Assembly: GCA_002787235.1 (NCBI GenBank)
Contig: PCWG01000042.1
Span: 163,689-227,688 of the forward strand
Origin: Nitrospinae bacterium CG11_big_fil_rev_8_21_14_0_20_45_15
GTDB taxonomy: Bacteria; Nitrospinota; Nitrospinia; Nitrospinales; VA-1
Length of the DNA: 64,000 nt
Reading direction: 5' to 3'
Shown piece by piece: positions 63,601 to 64,000 of this stretch. Under the pieces are notes generated by a model, which saw only the letters and a program-made list of their open reading frames with translations, made no database searches and was not told where the DNA came from. The first letter of the stretch is position 1, and every line of letters starts with the position of its first letter. A program made the translations under genes and the position numbers.

Positions 63601-63999
63601 TCACATGTCCAACTTTTGCGGAAATTTCGCTTCGACGCGTTTGGGGCCTTGCAGAGCTGGTGTTTGATCGGAAGTTGATATTTTATAAGAATCGTCTTGA
63701 AATATTTGTTGTTGAAGATTTTCAAAATGAACATAAATGGGGCGAGGGGCAGGGTCGACCTCTTTGGATGAGATGATAAAGTCTTCTTCACTTTGAACAT
63801 CGCGGTACTTTCTTTTCATGTTCATTTGATAAGCGGTATAGCCGGGTATTGTTTCTGCTCCTTTATAGGGGGCTTTGTTCAAGACCCTGTAAGTTTCCGG
63901 CAGGTAGACGTTGGCAAAATAGTCTGGCCCGAGGGAATGATGGACGACAGTCTTGATTTTTAAAACTTGCAGATTGCCTTTTTCAGGTGGCAGGGACAT
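63601..63999 (-). CDS. Unknown protein, possibly continuing past the window edge
   Basis: The frame reads from an ATG at 63999, one base inside the window edge, to TGA at 63601 (132 residues). The true start may lie outside, so this could be the C-terminal part of a longer protein. No domain is recognised; it is rich in Pro, Lys and Tyr in its second half. It is just upstream of the J-domain gene on the same strand. Confidence 0.55.
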   Translation of the reverse strand: MSLPPEKGNLQVLKIKTVVHHSLGPDYFANVYLPETYRVLNKAPYKGAETIPGYTAYQMNMKRKYRDVQSEEDFIISSKEVDPAPRPIYVHFENLQQQIFQDDSYKISTSDQTPALQGPKRVEAKFPQKLDM

Positions 64000-64000
64000 T

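Overview
The window is a continuous, gene-dense stretch of a Gram-negative bacterial chromosome of moderate G+C. The Gram-negative assignment rests on lptD, a complete outer-membrane secretin/type II secretion operon and several lipoproteins. The mix of a ferredoxin-dependent 2-oxoacid oxidoreductase operon, a mitochondrial-type aconitase, a CO-dehydrogenase-beta/ForE-like protein and a radical SAM protein with a PCP-reductase tail resembles Nitrospinota, Nitrospirota or Desulfobacterota. This is inference from gene content; no rRNA or other phylogenetic marker is present to prove it.

Layout. 162-6468 (minus) is a translationally coupled operon for oxidative 2-oxoacid metabolism: porG/D fusion, porA, porB, ADP-forming acyl-CoA synthetase, then an amino-acid dehydrogenase. 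6792-7172 is a CBS-domain protein. 7293-15439 (plus) is the pyrimidine operon pyrR-pyrB-pyrC-carA-X-carB. It has a good promoter, a PyrR-binding RNA element and an intrinsic attenuator in its leader; X is an unrecognised gene coupled to both carA and carB. 15530-16078 is a DJ-1/PfpI protein. 16083-18304 (minus) is a chemotaxis-type set cheY-cheR-cheX-cheX without CheA. 18582-23683 (minus) holds a ForE/CODH-beta-like protein, pyrE, lptD and folC. 23825-26332 holds a degenerate metallo-beta-lactamase-fold protein, a CBS protein and a sialidase-like protein. 26526-31290 (minus) is a sulfur/amino-acid cluster: cysK, thrC, a ThiS/MoaD-like carrier, an E1-like adenylyltransferase, a CysM-type synthase and a [2Fe-2S] ferredoxin. 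This fits a protein-thiocarboxylate route to cysteine.

31635-43520 (minus) is an eleven-gene type II secretion operon in the order gspC-E-F-G-H-I-J-K-L-M-D. 43781-48615 has a small unknown gene, hairpin repeats, a radical SAM/SPASM protein, a non-coding stretch with a dispersed-repeat-like element and a decayed coding fragment, and aconitase. 48824-53164 has an alpha/beta hydrolase, a leucine-rich-repeat protein with an acidic tail, an orphan gene and a large metallo-beta-lactamase-fold protein. Between tRNA-Met (53299-53375) and tRNA-Pro (58157-58234, minus) lies an accessory block of mixed base composition: a G+C-rich selO, an HsdR-N-like/pentapeptide fusion, a hicAB toxin-antitoxin pair and an A+T-rich DUF4238 gene. 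58522-63999 holds a cupin, a B12-binding-type radical SAM protein, a CheY-like receiver and a minus-strand run of envelope/unknown genes ending with a J-domain protein at the window edge.

The strongest leads are the PyrR attenuator with the unknown gene X inside the pyr operon, the thiocarboxylate cysteine cluster whose carrier ends in Gly-Gly-Val-Ala with no protease nearby, and the DUF4145-like/pentapeptide fusion beside hicAB in the inter-tRNA block. I found no CRISPR array, rRNA, insertion sequence or complete prophage.
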